From assembly GCA_013824055.1 (NCBI GenBank), contig PNNE01000052.1:1-7444 (forward strand): a DNA stretch of 7,444 bases. The letters run 5' to 3'. The notes under the pieces are model-generated. The model saw only the letters and a program-made list of their open reading frames with translations, did no database searches and was not told the DNA's origin. The DNA is from Rhodobacter sp. Lineage in GTDB: Bacteria; Pseudomonadota; Alphaproteobacteria; Rhodobacterales; Rhodobacteraceae. Numbering within the stretch: the first letter of the stretch is position 1; each line of letters opens with the position of its first letter. Shown here piece by piece: positions 1 through 6,040 of the stretch. A program made the position numbers and the translations under genes.

Positions 1-845
1 AGGCTCAGGACATCCGGGGCGAGATGCTGTCCACGATGAAGCGGATGGGCATCAAGGTCGACAAGCACCACCACGAGGTCGCGACCTGCCAGCACGAGCT
101 GGGGATGATCTTCGGCGGTCTGGTCGAACAGGCCGACAACATCCAGAAGTACAAGTACGTGATCCACAACGTGGCCCACGCCTACGGCAAGACCGTGACC
201 TTCATGCCCAAGCCGATGAAGGGCGACAACGGGTCGGGGATGCACGTCAACATGTCGATCTGGAAGGGCGGCAAGCCCCTCTTTGCGGGCGACAAGTATG
301 CCGACCTGAGCCAGGAAGCCCTGTGGTTCATCGGCGGCATCCTGAAGCATGCCAAGGCGCTGAACGCGCTGACCAACCCCGGCACCAACAGCTACAAGCG
401 CCTGATCCCGGGCTTCGAAGCCCCGGTCCTGCGCGCCTATTCCGCCCGCAACCGGTCGGGCTGCGTCCGGATCCCGTGGACGGAATCGCCGAAAGCCAAG
501 CGCGTCGAGGCCCGTTTCCCCGATCCGTCGGCGAACCCCTACCTCGCTTTCGCCGCACTCCTGATGGCCGGCCTTGACGGCATCAAGAACAAGATCGACC
601 CCGGCCCGGCGTCGGACAAGGATCTTTATGATCTGCCGCCCGAAGAGCTGGCCGAGATCCCGACCGTCTGCGGTTCGCTCCGGGAAGCCCTGGAAGAGCT
701 GGAGAAGGACATGGACTTCCTGCTGGCGGGCGACGTCTTCGACCGCGACCAGCTGGAGGCCTACATGGCGCTGAAGTGGGAAGAGGTCTACGCCTACGAG
801 CATACCCCCCACCCGGTCGAGTACCAGATGTACTATTCCTGCTGA
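1..845 (+). CDS. glnA: Glutamine synthetase type I, C-terminal part (5' end outside window)
   Basis: Makes glutamine from glutamate, ammonia and ATP in the cytoplasm; central enzyme of nitrogen assimilation. The reading frame is open from base 3 and gives about 280 residues ending YYSC and a TGA stop, roughly the last 60% of a 468-residue GSI subunit. Visible family motifs are KHHHEVATCQHELG (metal/active site), GSGMHVNMS (ATP and glutamate binding), NPGTNSYKRL (the loop over the active site, bases 375-404) and RIPWTESPKAKRVEARFPDPSANPY. KDLYDLPPEE carries the GSI-beta adenylylation tyrosine (codon 627-629), which aligns with E. coli Tyr397, so activity is probably controlled by GlnE adenylylation. 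The upstream gene in related genomes is usually glnB, not visible here. The protein is intact as far as seen. A 15-bp duplication covers the stop codon, and an intrinsic terminator follows within 65 bases. Confidence 0.97.
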   Translation, partial: AQDIRGEMLSTMKRMGIKVDKHHHEVATCQHELGMIFGGLVEQADNIQKYKYVIHNVAHAYGKTVTFMPKPMKGDNGSGMHVNMSIWKGGKPLFAGDKYADLSQEALWFIGGILKHAKALNALTNPGTNSYKRLIPGFEAPVLRAYSARNRSGCVRIPWTESPKAKRVEARFPDPSANPYLAFAALLMAGLDGIKNKIDPGPASDKDLYDLPPEELAEIPTVCGSLREALEELEKDMDFLLAGDVFDRDQLEAYMALKWEEVYAYEHTPHPVEYQMYYSC

Positions 846-869
846 AGCGGGGGGTCCTGCTGAAGCGGG
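837..869. repeat. 15-bp direct repeat across the glnA stop
   Basis: TCCTGCTGAAGCGGG occurs at 837-851 and again, identical, at 855-869 (period 18). The first copy contains the last two glnA codons and the TGA stop; the second repeats them, including the TGA, in the same frame just downstream. This looks like a short local duplication and leaves the protein end unchanged. Confidence 0.85.
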
Positions 870-870
870 C

Positions 871-889
871 GGTGGGCCGATGGCCCACC
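871..889 (+). other. Small perfect hairpin before the glnA terminator
   Basis: GGTGGGCC (871-878) pairs with GGCCCACC (882-889) around a 3-base loop. It has no T-run, so it is not itself a terminator. It lies in the glnA 3' untranslated region, 18 bases before the terminator stem, and could protect the mRNA end or help stop the polymerase. Confidence 0.6.
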
Positions 890-907
890 CTACCCTGGCC
901 TGGATCG

Positions 908-937
908 AAAGGGCGCCTTCGGGCGCCCTTTTTTTTT
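908..937 (+). terminator. Intrinsic terminator of glnA
   Basis: A perfect 10-bp stem, AAAGGGCGCC (908-917) with GGCGCCCTTT (922-931), is closed by a stable TTCG tetraloop and runs into nine T residues (929-937). It sits 62 bases after the glnA stop. The layout is a classic Rho-independent terminator. It separates glnA transcription from the hypothetical gene that follows. Confidence 0.95.
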
Positions 938-1057
938 CCTGGCTCTCCCCAAGGGGCGGATGACCAGGCCGGTGAAACCGGGGGCTGATGACTGCGGGCA
1001 TTACCGTCTTGGAAAGCATGGGCCGGGCGGCTAACCTGCGGTTGAAACCACCGGCGG

Positions 1058-1783
1058 ATGACTATGGCCAAGGACCCTTTGCGCAAGAAGCCCGGCGCGG
1101 GACGACCGGAAATCTGGGCCTCGGGGGGGCAACGGCCGCCCTTCGACCTGCGCGCGCTGGGGCGGGCTGGCCTGCATCTTTCGCGCGCGGGAGTGGCCCC
1201 GATCCTTGCCTGGGCCGCCCGGGGTCTGCGGCGGCTGGCGATCGGGGTGAAGGACGGCCGGGGCCGCATCCCGCCCGAAAGGCTGGGTCGGGCCGCGCGC
1301 CTGGTCCCCTCGCACCTGCGGGTCGCGGGTTGGGTCAAATCCCTGGCGGCCACCCTTGCCCATGCCAGCGCCACGGCGGACCCGGACGTGCGGCGCGGCA
1401 ATGCGCTGGTCGCGGAAGTCCAGCCGCACCTCTGGAGCGCGGCCAGCCCCGTCGCCCCGGTGGCGCCGGCCCCTTCGGCACCCGCCTTGGCGCCGGGCGA
1501 GGTCGCCCCGGTGGTTCTGCCCGAGCCGACCATCCTGCCGCCGGGAGATGACCCGCTCGCCGCGATCCGGGAGGAGATCGCGGCCGGGCCGACGCAAGAC
1601 ACGCGGGCGGGGCCGGACCAGCCCCCGGCCCCGCCGGGACCGGTGGCAGAGGGCGCGATCCAGGTCCTGGGCTATGCGACCGGCTGGGCTGCGGTGGGTG
1701 TTGCCCTGCCTTACGGCCTGGGCAGGGCGCTATGGCTGTGGGCGGCGGGCCGGGACCTGCGGCAGATCGGCACCGACGACTGA
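1058..1783 (+). CDS. Hypothetical protein with C-terminal membrane segment
   Basis: I do not recognise this 241-residue protein. Its N-terminal third is basic and rich in Arg and Gly (KDPLRKKPGAGRP near residue 5). A helical-looking Ala/Leu/Arg stretch covers about 35-125. A low-complexity Pro/Ala/Val linker (about 131-163, again 186-197) surrounds a short acidic piece (DDPLAAIREEI, 164-174). One hydrophobic segment (about 203-229, GYATGWAAVGVALPYG and following) is likely a membrane anchor, ending in the polar tail GRDLRQIGTDD. This suggests a protein held by its C-terminus with most of its chain on one side of the inner membrane. Another ATG two codons later (1064) is an equally good start; no strong ribosome site decides. 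It has its own transcription unit, since the glnA terminator lies upstream. Overlapping open frames on both strands are long in this GC-rich DNA, but this frame has the most protein-like composition. Confidence 0.6.
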   Translation: MTMAKDPLRKKPGAGRPEIWASGGQRPPFDLRALGRAGLHLSRAGVAPILAWAARGLRRLAIGVKDGRGRIPPERLGRAARLVPSHLRVAGWVKSLAATLAHASATADPDVRRGNALVAEVQPHLWSAASPVAPVAPAPSAPALAPGEVAPVVLPEPTILPPGDDPLAAIREEIAAGPTQDTRAGPDQPPAPPGPVAEGAIQVLGYATGWAAVGVALPYGLGRALWLWAAGRDLRQIGTDD

Positions 1784-1802
1784 CCGGGCCTGGGGGCGCG
1801 GG

Positions 1803-1892
1803 CGGGTTTCACCCGGAGCGCTTCGCGCAAGTCCCTTGTCTCGCTGCCTTGCGTGAAGGACGCAAGGCAGCTCGGACGTGCTTCGCAAGGGA
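1803..1892. other. Hairpin cluster between convergent genes (possible bidirectional terminator)
   Basis: Three hairpins follow one another: CGGGT/ACCCG (1803-1807 with 1811-1815), GCGC/GCGC (1818-1821 with 1825-1828), and an 11-bp perfect stem CTGCCTTGCGT/ACGCAAGGCAG (1844-1854 with 1860-1870, 5-base loop). The last can be enclosed by TCCCTTG (1832-1838) and CAAGGGA (1886-1892). The GCTTCGC...CAAG word also appears twice as a direct repeat (about 1820-1831 and 1880-1889). No T-run is present on either strand. The place, between genes that end towards each other at 1783 and 1937, suggests transcript 3'-end formation or protection. Confidence 0.55.
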
Positions 1893-1936
1893 TATCTGGT
1901 GCCAGGGGAAAGGGCTTTGCCGAAGCGCGGGGCGCG

Positions 1937-2812
1937 TCAGCCGAGTGCCTTTTGCAGGAAGGCCAGGATGTCGGCCTTGACCGGGTCGGTCTGGAATTCG
2001 ACACCGCCGTGGCCCGCGCCGGGGACGAGCCCGTAGTCCACCGCAGCCTGCGGATCGGCGGCGACCCAGGCCTCGCGCAGGCGCTTGGCCTGCAGATCGG
2101 CGATCAGGGGGTCGGCGTCGCCGTGGCGGATCAGGATCGGCGGCAGTGGCTCGTTCAGCCGGGAGAGCCGCCCGATGGGCCCCATCGACCGGGCGGCAGC
2201 GCGGTTCTCGCCGACGGCATAGCCCAGAAGCGCGCTTTCCGCACTGTCGGCGGGATCGGTCGCACCCATCGCCGGGCTGCGGCCCAGGGTCGCCATGTCC
2301 TGATCCATCGTCGAGAAGTCCATCGGGCCGAAAAGGCTGACCACGCCGCGCGGTCTCAGCCCGACTTCGACCAGGCTGAGCGCGGTCGAGACCGCAAGGA
2401 AGGCACCCGCCGATTGGCCGAGCAGCACAAGCCGCGCGGGGTCAAGACCCAGCGCCATGCCTTCGCGCTGCAGGTGGACGACGGCGGCCAGGCAATCCTC
2501 GCCCTGGGCCGGCCATCGCGCGGTTCCCGTGAGGCGGTAGTTGATCCGCACGACGGCAATTCCGGCCTGGGTCAGTTCGGGCCAGATCGTCATCTCGGAC
2601 TTGTCGCCGACCCTGAAGGCGCCGCCGTGGATCATCATCAGCACCGGATGCGGGCCGCTGCCTGCGGGCAGGGTCACGTCCATCACCTGGCGCGGGTCCG
2701 TGCCATAGGCGATCTCGGTTGCGCTCTGGCCGCGCCGCCACAGCGCAATGCCCCCGGCGGCCACGGCGGCGGCGCCCCCGATCAGCAGAGTACGGCGGAT
2801 CAGTCCGGGCAT
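1937..2812 (-). CDS. Membrane-anchored alpha/beta hydrolase (esterase/lipase, HSL-like)
   Basis: A 291-residue hydrolase, probably cleaving carboxylic esters. MPGLIRR followed by about 16 hydrophobic residues (9-24) is an uncleaved-looking N-terminal anchor, so the catalytic domain may sit on the outer face of the inner membrane. The catalytic set is complete: oxyanion motif HGGAF (62-66), nucleophile elbow GQSAG with Ser134, HGDADPL with probable Asp234, and GAGHGG with His268. This pattern fits the bacterial hormone-sensitive-lipase/carboxylesterase families. The ATG at 2812 is chosen because GGAG lies just upstream (revcomp ggagactggcATG) and because an upstream extension would be Arg/Pro/His-rich and run over the preceding gene. 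The start overlaps the end of the oxidoreductase gene by 13 bases, so translation is likely coupled. The substrate cannot be told. Confidence 0.87.
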   Translation of the reverse strand: MPGLIRRTLLIGGAAAVAAGGIALWRRGQSATEIAYGTDPRQVMDVTLPAGSGPHPVLMMIHGGAFRVGDKSEMTIWPELTQAGIAVVRINYRLTGTARWPAQGEDCLAAVVHLQREGMALGLDPARLVLLGQSAGAFLAVSTALSLVEVGLRPRGVVSLFGPMDFSTMDQDMATLGRSPAMGATDPADSAESALLGYAVGENRAAARSMGPIGRLSRLNEPLPPILIRHGDADPLIADLQAKRLREAWVAADPQAAVDYGLVPGAGHGGVEFQTDPVKADILAFLQKALG

Positions 2813-3408
2813 GCCAGTCTCCGTATGATGCGGGTGAGGTCGGCGGCGAGGGTGGCTTCCAGCCCGGCGATGCGCGGCTCGGCGACGGCTTCTGCGGAAT
2901 GCAGCGCGCGCCAGGTCAGCCGGGCCTTTGGCGCGCAGGGCTTCAGGATCGCAAGGCGAAGGATGCGGCGCAGCGGGCGGCGCAGGACCAGCCAGTCGAT
3001 CCATGCAGGCGCGCCCATCGTGGTGACGGCCAGCACCTCGCGCAGCGCGTCAAGCCGGGGCAGCATCGGTCCGAAGCCGGGGGAATGATCGAAGGCGGTG
3101 CCCGGCGTCCAGACCCGGTCGAACCAGCCCTTCAGGATCGCCGGAAAGCCGAACCACCAGGTCGGGAAGACCAGGATCAGGACCTGGGCCTGCGTCAGTT
3201 CCCGCTTTTCCTCTGCCAGCGTGGTGGGTGGCGTGGCATGGTAGCCTGCGCGTTCCTCGGGGGTCAGCACGGGGTCGAAGCCGTCGTGAAGGTCGCGCCG
3301 GGTGACCTGCCAGCCCAGGGCGCGGGCCTGGCTCTCGACCGTCGCGGCGAGGCGGGCGTTCAGGCTGCCCTTCAGCGGATGCGCAAAGACCAGAAGGCAG
3401 CGGGTCAA
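2800..3408 (-). CDS. Flavodoxin-fold NAD(P)H:quinone-type oxidoreductase (TTG start)
   Basis: A 202-residue protein of the NAD(P)H dehydrogenase (quinone)/KefF-like flavodoxin-fold family, which transfers two electrons from NAD(P)H through FMN or FAD to quinones or other acceptors. CLLVFAHPLKGSLNARLA (4-21) is the first strand and phosphate/flavin loop. FPTWWFGFPAILKGWFDRVW (81-100) is the family signature near the flavin, followed by TPGTAF. The reading frame stays open much further upstream but the family starts at this first strand, and the only start codon in the right place is TTG at 3408-3406. It shares four bases (TTGA) with the stop of the upstream demethylase-family gene, an arrangement typical of coupled translation. 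As middle gene of a three-gene operon it might supply reducing equivalents to the upstream heme protein; this is an inference. The substrate is unknown. Confidence 0.85.
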   Translation of the reverse strand: MTRCLLVFAHPLKGSLNARLAATVESQARALGWQVTRRDLHDGFDPVLTPEERAGYHATPPTTLAEEKRELTQAQVLILVFPTWWFGFPAILKGWFDRVWTPGTAFDHSPGFGPMLPRLDALREVLAVTTMGAPAWIDWLVLRRPLRRILRLAILKPCAPKARLTWRALHSAEAVAEPRIAGLEATLAADLTRIIRRLACPD

Positions 3409-4190
3409 TGCACGGCCTCGCGCAGGGCGGCAAGTTCGTCTGCCGTGACCGATGCTGCGTCGACGACATAGGTGTGGATGGTGAAGACCACCGCCCTGGT
3501 GACGGGCAGCCGAAGCAGGCACTGGCGTTCGCAACGGATGAAGACATGGCCCTGCGGCTGCGGGCGCCTTTCGCCCTCGCGCCGCGGCTGGTGCAGGACG
3601 AAGTCGTCGTAGGTCAGGTAGTTCATCCGCCACAAGGGTTGCTCGGGCCGGATCGCGTCGAACAGCCGCGCGACGCGCCTGGCAAGCTCGGCGTCATAGA
3701 TCGGGACCGGGTCATGGATACCGGTCAGCGGTCGGCCCAGCTTCTGGCCTAGCGACCAGCTGGCCGGAAAGCACAGGATCGCGCCGGTCAGGGCATATTC
3801 GTCGCCCTCACGCTCCATCAGGCAGAGGTCCTCTTGCACCAGGCGGCCCAGGGTCATCAGCGGCTGCGCGGGGTCGAGCGGCACGGTGACGCCGTCGGGG
3901 CGGGTGGCGCTGGTCGGCGTCAGGTGAAAGCCGGGGGCCTGGCGCAGCCAGTCCAGCGTTGCGGCGTAGAGCTCTTCGGCGGCGGGGCGGGCCTGGGGCA
4001 GCAGGGCGTGGACGACGTCGGGCCGCGATGCGATCAGGCGGTCGCGCAGTGCCATCTGTGCGCCGTAAGCCTCGTCGATCCGCAGCCAGTCCGGGCCCTC
4101 CACGGGCAGGATACCCGGCAGGCGGCGCGTGCGCGGGTCGATCCAGGGCAGATGCGGCAGGCGGTCCTGCAGGATCGGGGCGTTTTGCAT
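3405..4190 (-). CDS. DUF3445 / heme-dependent oxidative N-demethylase (HODM) family protein
   Basis: Resembles the DUF3445 family, whose characterised member is the alpha subunit of the heme-dependent oxidative N-demethylase, a PAS-fold heme enzyme converting dimethylamine to methylamine and formaldehyde with O2 and NADPH-derived electrons. Family-like blocks are LPWIDPRTRRLPGILPV (14-30), LVQEDLCLMEREGDEYALTG (117-136), FPASWSLGQKLGRPL (141-155), IHDPVPIYD (158-166), WRMNYLTYDD (187-196) and RCERQCLLRLPVTRAVVFTI (219-238). At 261 residues it is short for the N-demethylase alpha subunit, and no beta, gamma or delta subunit genes are nearby, so its substrate may differ. The ATG at 4190 puts the protein start just before the conserved block; ATGs at 4205, 4217 and further up are alternatives, and none has a clear ribosome site. 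It is first gene of the minus-strand operon and divergent from dddP. Confidence 0.85.
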   Translation of the reverse strand: MQNAPILQDRLPHLPWIDPRTRRLPGILPVEGPDWLRIDEAYGAQMALRDRLIASRPDVVHALLPQARPAAEELYAATLDWLRQAPGFHLTPTSATRPDGVTVPLDPAQPLMTLGRLVQEDLCLMEREGDEYALTGAILCFPASWSLGQKLGRPLTGIHDPVPIYDAELARRVARLFDAIRPEQPLWRMNYLTYDDFVLHQPRREGERRPQPQGHVFIRCERQCLLRLPVTRAVVFTIHTYVVDAASVTADELAALREAVH

Positions 4191-4338
4191 CGGGCCAGTC
4201 GGCATCAGGTTTGGCATGGCGGTCTTTGAACATGGGGCGCGGGCCGCTGCAACCAACACATTTGCGACCAGGCGCGTCGCGGCTGGCTTAGGCGGGGCTT
4301 CGCCGTCGGGGCAGTCTGGCGGGAAACGGGAGAGCCGG
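4191..4338. promoter_or_regulatory. Divergent intergenic region between the demethylase-family operon and dddP
   Basis: About 150 bases separate two divergent starts, so both promoters should lie here. On the minus strand TTGGTT (4249-4244) and CATGTT are 16-17 bases apart, a weak sigma70-like pair. On the plus strand no convincing pair was found. GGCGgggcttCGCC (about 4291-4304) is a small inverted repeat near the dddP leader. The dddP ribosome site is clear: GGAG at 4329-4332, six bases before the ATG. No regulator gene is adjacent. Confidence 0.4.
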
Positions 4339-5673
4339 ATGGACTATCAGCGCGACCGCCGGAAGATCGACCCTTCGCGGGGCGCCTCATTGGGAGACGG
4401 CTCGCCCAACGACAACGACCGGGTCGAGATCGGGCCGACGCAAGCGGCTTTCGCGGAATGGGCGGCAGCCGGGCTGACCCTGCCGAACCTGGCCCGGATG
4501 CGCGAGGATCGGTGGCGGCGACTGACGGCGGGGCTGGTCGCGCGGGACTACGGCGGCCTGCTGATGTTCGACCCGCTGAACATCCGCTATGCGACCGACA
4601 CCACCAACATGCAGCTGTGGAACACCCACAACCCGTTTCGCGCCTGCCTGCTGTGCGCCGACGGGCATATGGTGATGTGGGAGTACAAGAATTCGCCCTT
4701 CCTGGTGACCTTCAACCCGCTGGTCAAGGAGCTGCGCTCGGGGGCGACCTTCTTCTACAACTCGACCGGCGACGCGGGGAGGCTGGCGGCGCAGGGCTTC
4801 GCGGCGCAGGTCGACGAGGTGATGCACGCCCATGCCGGGACGAACCGGCGGCTGGCGGTGGACAAGATCATGGTCCACGGGCTGCGCGCGCTGGAGGCGA
4901 TCGGGTTCACGGTCGAGGAAGGCGAGGAGGTGACCGAGCGGGTCCGCGCGGTGAAGACCCCGGACGAGATCCTGGCGATGCGCTGTGCCCACCATGCCTG
5001 CGAGGCGGGGATTGCCGAGATGGAAGCCTTTACCCGCGCGAATGTGCCTTCGGGCAGGGTTTGCGAAGATGCGATCTGGGCCGAGCTTCACGCCGCCAAC
5101 ATCCGGCGCGGCGGGGAATGGATCGAGACGCGGTTGCTCGCCTCGGGTCCCCGGACAAACCCGTGGTTCCAGGAATGCGGGCCTCGGCTGGTGCAGCCGA
5201 ACGAGATCGTGGCTTTCGACACCGACCTGATCGGGGCTTACGGCTTTTGCATCGACATCAGCCGGACCTGGTGGGTGGGCGATGCCCGGCCCTCGAACGC
5301 GATGGTCAGTGCCTTCCACCACGCGCTGGACCACATCGCCGACCACAAGGCGCGGCTGCGCCCCGGCGTCACCATCGAGGACCTGGTCATGCAGGGCCAC
5401 CAGTTGGCCCCGGAATACTGGGCGCAGAAGTACAGCTGCAAGATGCACGGCGTCGGGCTGTGCGACGAATGGCCCTATGTCCACTACCCCGACGGCTGGA
5501 TGCCGGGCGCATTCGATGCGGCACTGGAGCCAGGGATGGTCCTTTGCGTCGAGGCGCTGGTGTCGCCGGAAGGCGGAGATTTCTCGATCAAGCTGGAGGA
5601 TCAGGTGCTGATCACCGAAACCGGCTGCGAGACGCTGACGCGGTATCCCTTCGACGAGCGGCTGATGGGGTGA
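4339..5673 (+). CDS. dddP: DMSP lyase DddP (M24 metallopeptidase fold)
   Basis: Cleaves dimethylsulfoniopropionate to dimethyl sulfide, acrylate and a proton; cytoplasmic, dimeric, iron-dependent in characterised members. The 444-residue protein matches the roseobacter DddP length and sequence: RKIDPSRGASLGDG (8-21), NDNDRVEIGPTQ (24-35), FDPLNIRYATDTTNMQLWNT (77-96), RLLASGPRTNPWFQECGPR (265-283). All six metal ligands known from the structure are present, offset by one: Asp294, Asp296, Asp306, His370, Glu405 and Glu420. Asp376 in HGVGLCDEWP, the proposed catalytic base, and the nearby Tyr365 are also kept. These separate it from the Xaa-Pro peptidases with which it shares the fold and under which it may be labelled automatically. 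The ATG at 4339 has a good GGAG site and gives the family N-terminus. Downstream lies a large inverted repeat starting three bases after the stop. It is divergent from the HODM-like operon. Confidence 0.95.
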   Translation: MDYQRDRRKIDPSRGASLGDGSPNDNDRVEIGPTQAAFAEWAAAGLTLPNLARMREDRWRRLTAGLVARDYGGLLMFDPLNIRYATDTTNMQLWNTHNPFRACLLCADGHMVMWEYKNSPFLVTFNPLVKELRSGATFFYNSTGDAGRLAAQGFAAQVDEVMHAHAGTNRRLAVDKIMVHGLRALEAIGFTVEEGEEVTERVRAVKTPDEILAMRCAHHACEAGIAEMEAFTRANVPSGRVCEDAIWAELHAANIRRGGEWIETRLLASGPRTNPWFQECGPRLVQPNEIVAFDTDLIGAYGFCIDISRTWWVGDARPSNAMVSAFHHALDHIADHKARLRPGVTIEDLVMQGHQLAPEYWAQKYSCKMHGVGLCDEWPYVHYPDGWMPGAFDAALEPGMVLCVEALVSPEGGDFSIKLEDQVLITETGCETLTRYPFDERLMG

Positions 5674-5675
5674 CG

Positions 5676-5772
5676 GGCGCCTCCTCGTGCGACTTCGTCT
5701 TCTCGTCGGATCGGCCCTGCGCCGCGCAAGCGAGGAGTGACGAAGTCCACGACGAGCGGGTTTCGAGGCGCC
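5676..5772. repeat. Large imperfect inverted repeat after dddP
   Basis: Paired arms are GGCGCCTC/GAGGCGCC (5676-5683 with 5765-5772), CTC/GAG (5684-5686 with 5754-5756), GTG/CAC (5687-5689 with 5748-5750), GACTTCGTC/GACGAAGTC (5691-5699 with 5739-5747) and TTCTCG/CGAGGA with one wobble (5700-5705 with 5731-5736). About 29 base pairs form with small bulges around a 25-base top. There is no T-run. It starts three bases after the dddP stop, so it likely forms the 3' end of the dddP mRNA, as terminator or stabiliser. Confidence 0.7.
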
Positions 5773-6040
5773 ATCAGCGCGCTTGTCCACCCTGGGCACC
5801 GAAGGTCTACGCCCCGCCCCACTGCGGCCTCCCCGCGCTTCGGGGGGGCGCCGCAGATCCAACCTGCGCCAGGACGCGACAGCGGGCGGCCACGCCCAAG
5901 GGCCGACCACGCGAGCAGGACCGCCCCCATCGGCCGGGGCCGCGGTGAAGGGGGGGGCACGGCAACACGCCGGCGCGTTGCCGCGTGACGGGCCGCCATG
6001 ACCCGGGCTGGACGCACCAGCCAAAGCGGCGCGAGGGTGC
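5773..6040. other. Convergent intergenic stretch with further hairpins, no convincing gene
   Basis: Between the dddP inverted repeat and the minus-strand phosphatase-fold gene I see no credible coding frame: the open frames are Arg/Pro/Gly-rich and run across the flanking genes. Two hairpins stand out. CTGCGGC (5822-5828) pairs with GCCGCAG (5850-5856), with CCCC/GGGG inside. CGGCAAC (5960-5966) pairs with GTTGCCG (5977-5983) around GC-rich DNA. A run of nine G follows AA at about 5949-5957. With the preceding repeat this may be a dispersed non-coding element or simply transcript-end structure for two convergent genes. Confidence 0.45.

Noticed and set aside
583..1602. 339-codon minus-strand frame covering the glnA end, terminator and hypothetical gene
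   Set aside because: It crosses the strong glnA terminator and overlaps glnA; composition is Arg/Pro/Ala/Gly/Ser-rich, typical of a shadow frame.
2813..3004. Upstream in-frame extension of the alpha/beta hydrolase
   Set aside because: The extra 64 residues are Arg/Pro/His-rich, lie inside the oxidoreductase gene, and precede the natural hydrophobic N-terminus.
1853..3088. 411-codon open frame on the plus strand across the hydrolase and oxidoreductase genes
   Set aside because: It is antisense to two genes with complete catalytic motifs; its composition is low-complexity and no domain is visible.
4129..4338. Upstream in-frame extension of dddP
   Set aside because: It would overlap the divergent demethylase-family gene, and known DddP proteins begin at the ATG at 4339, which has a good ribosome site.
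4339..5673. Xaa-Pro aminopeptidase/creatinase identity for the M24-fold protein
   Set aside because: The fold is shared, but whole-length similarity and the HGVGLCDEWP catalytic block match DMSP lyase DddP.
5601..6017. 138-codon minus-strand frame in the dddP-EEP gap
   Set aside because: It runs into the dddP 3' end, covers the inverted repeats and has a low-complexity start; more likely non-coding structured DNA.
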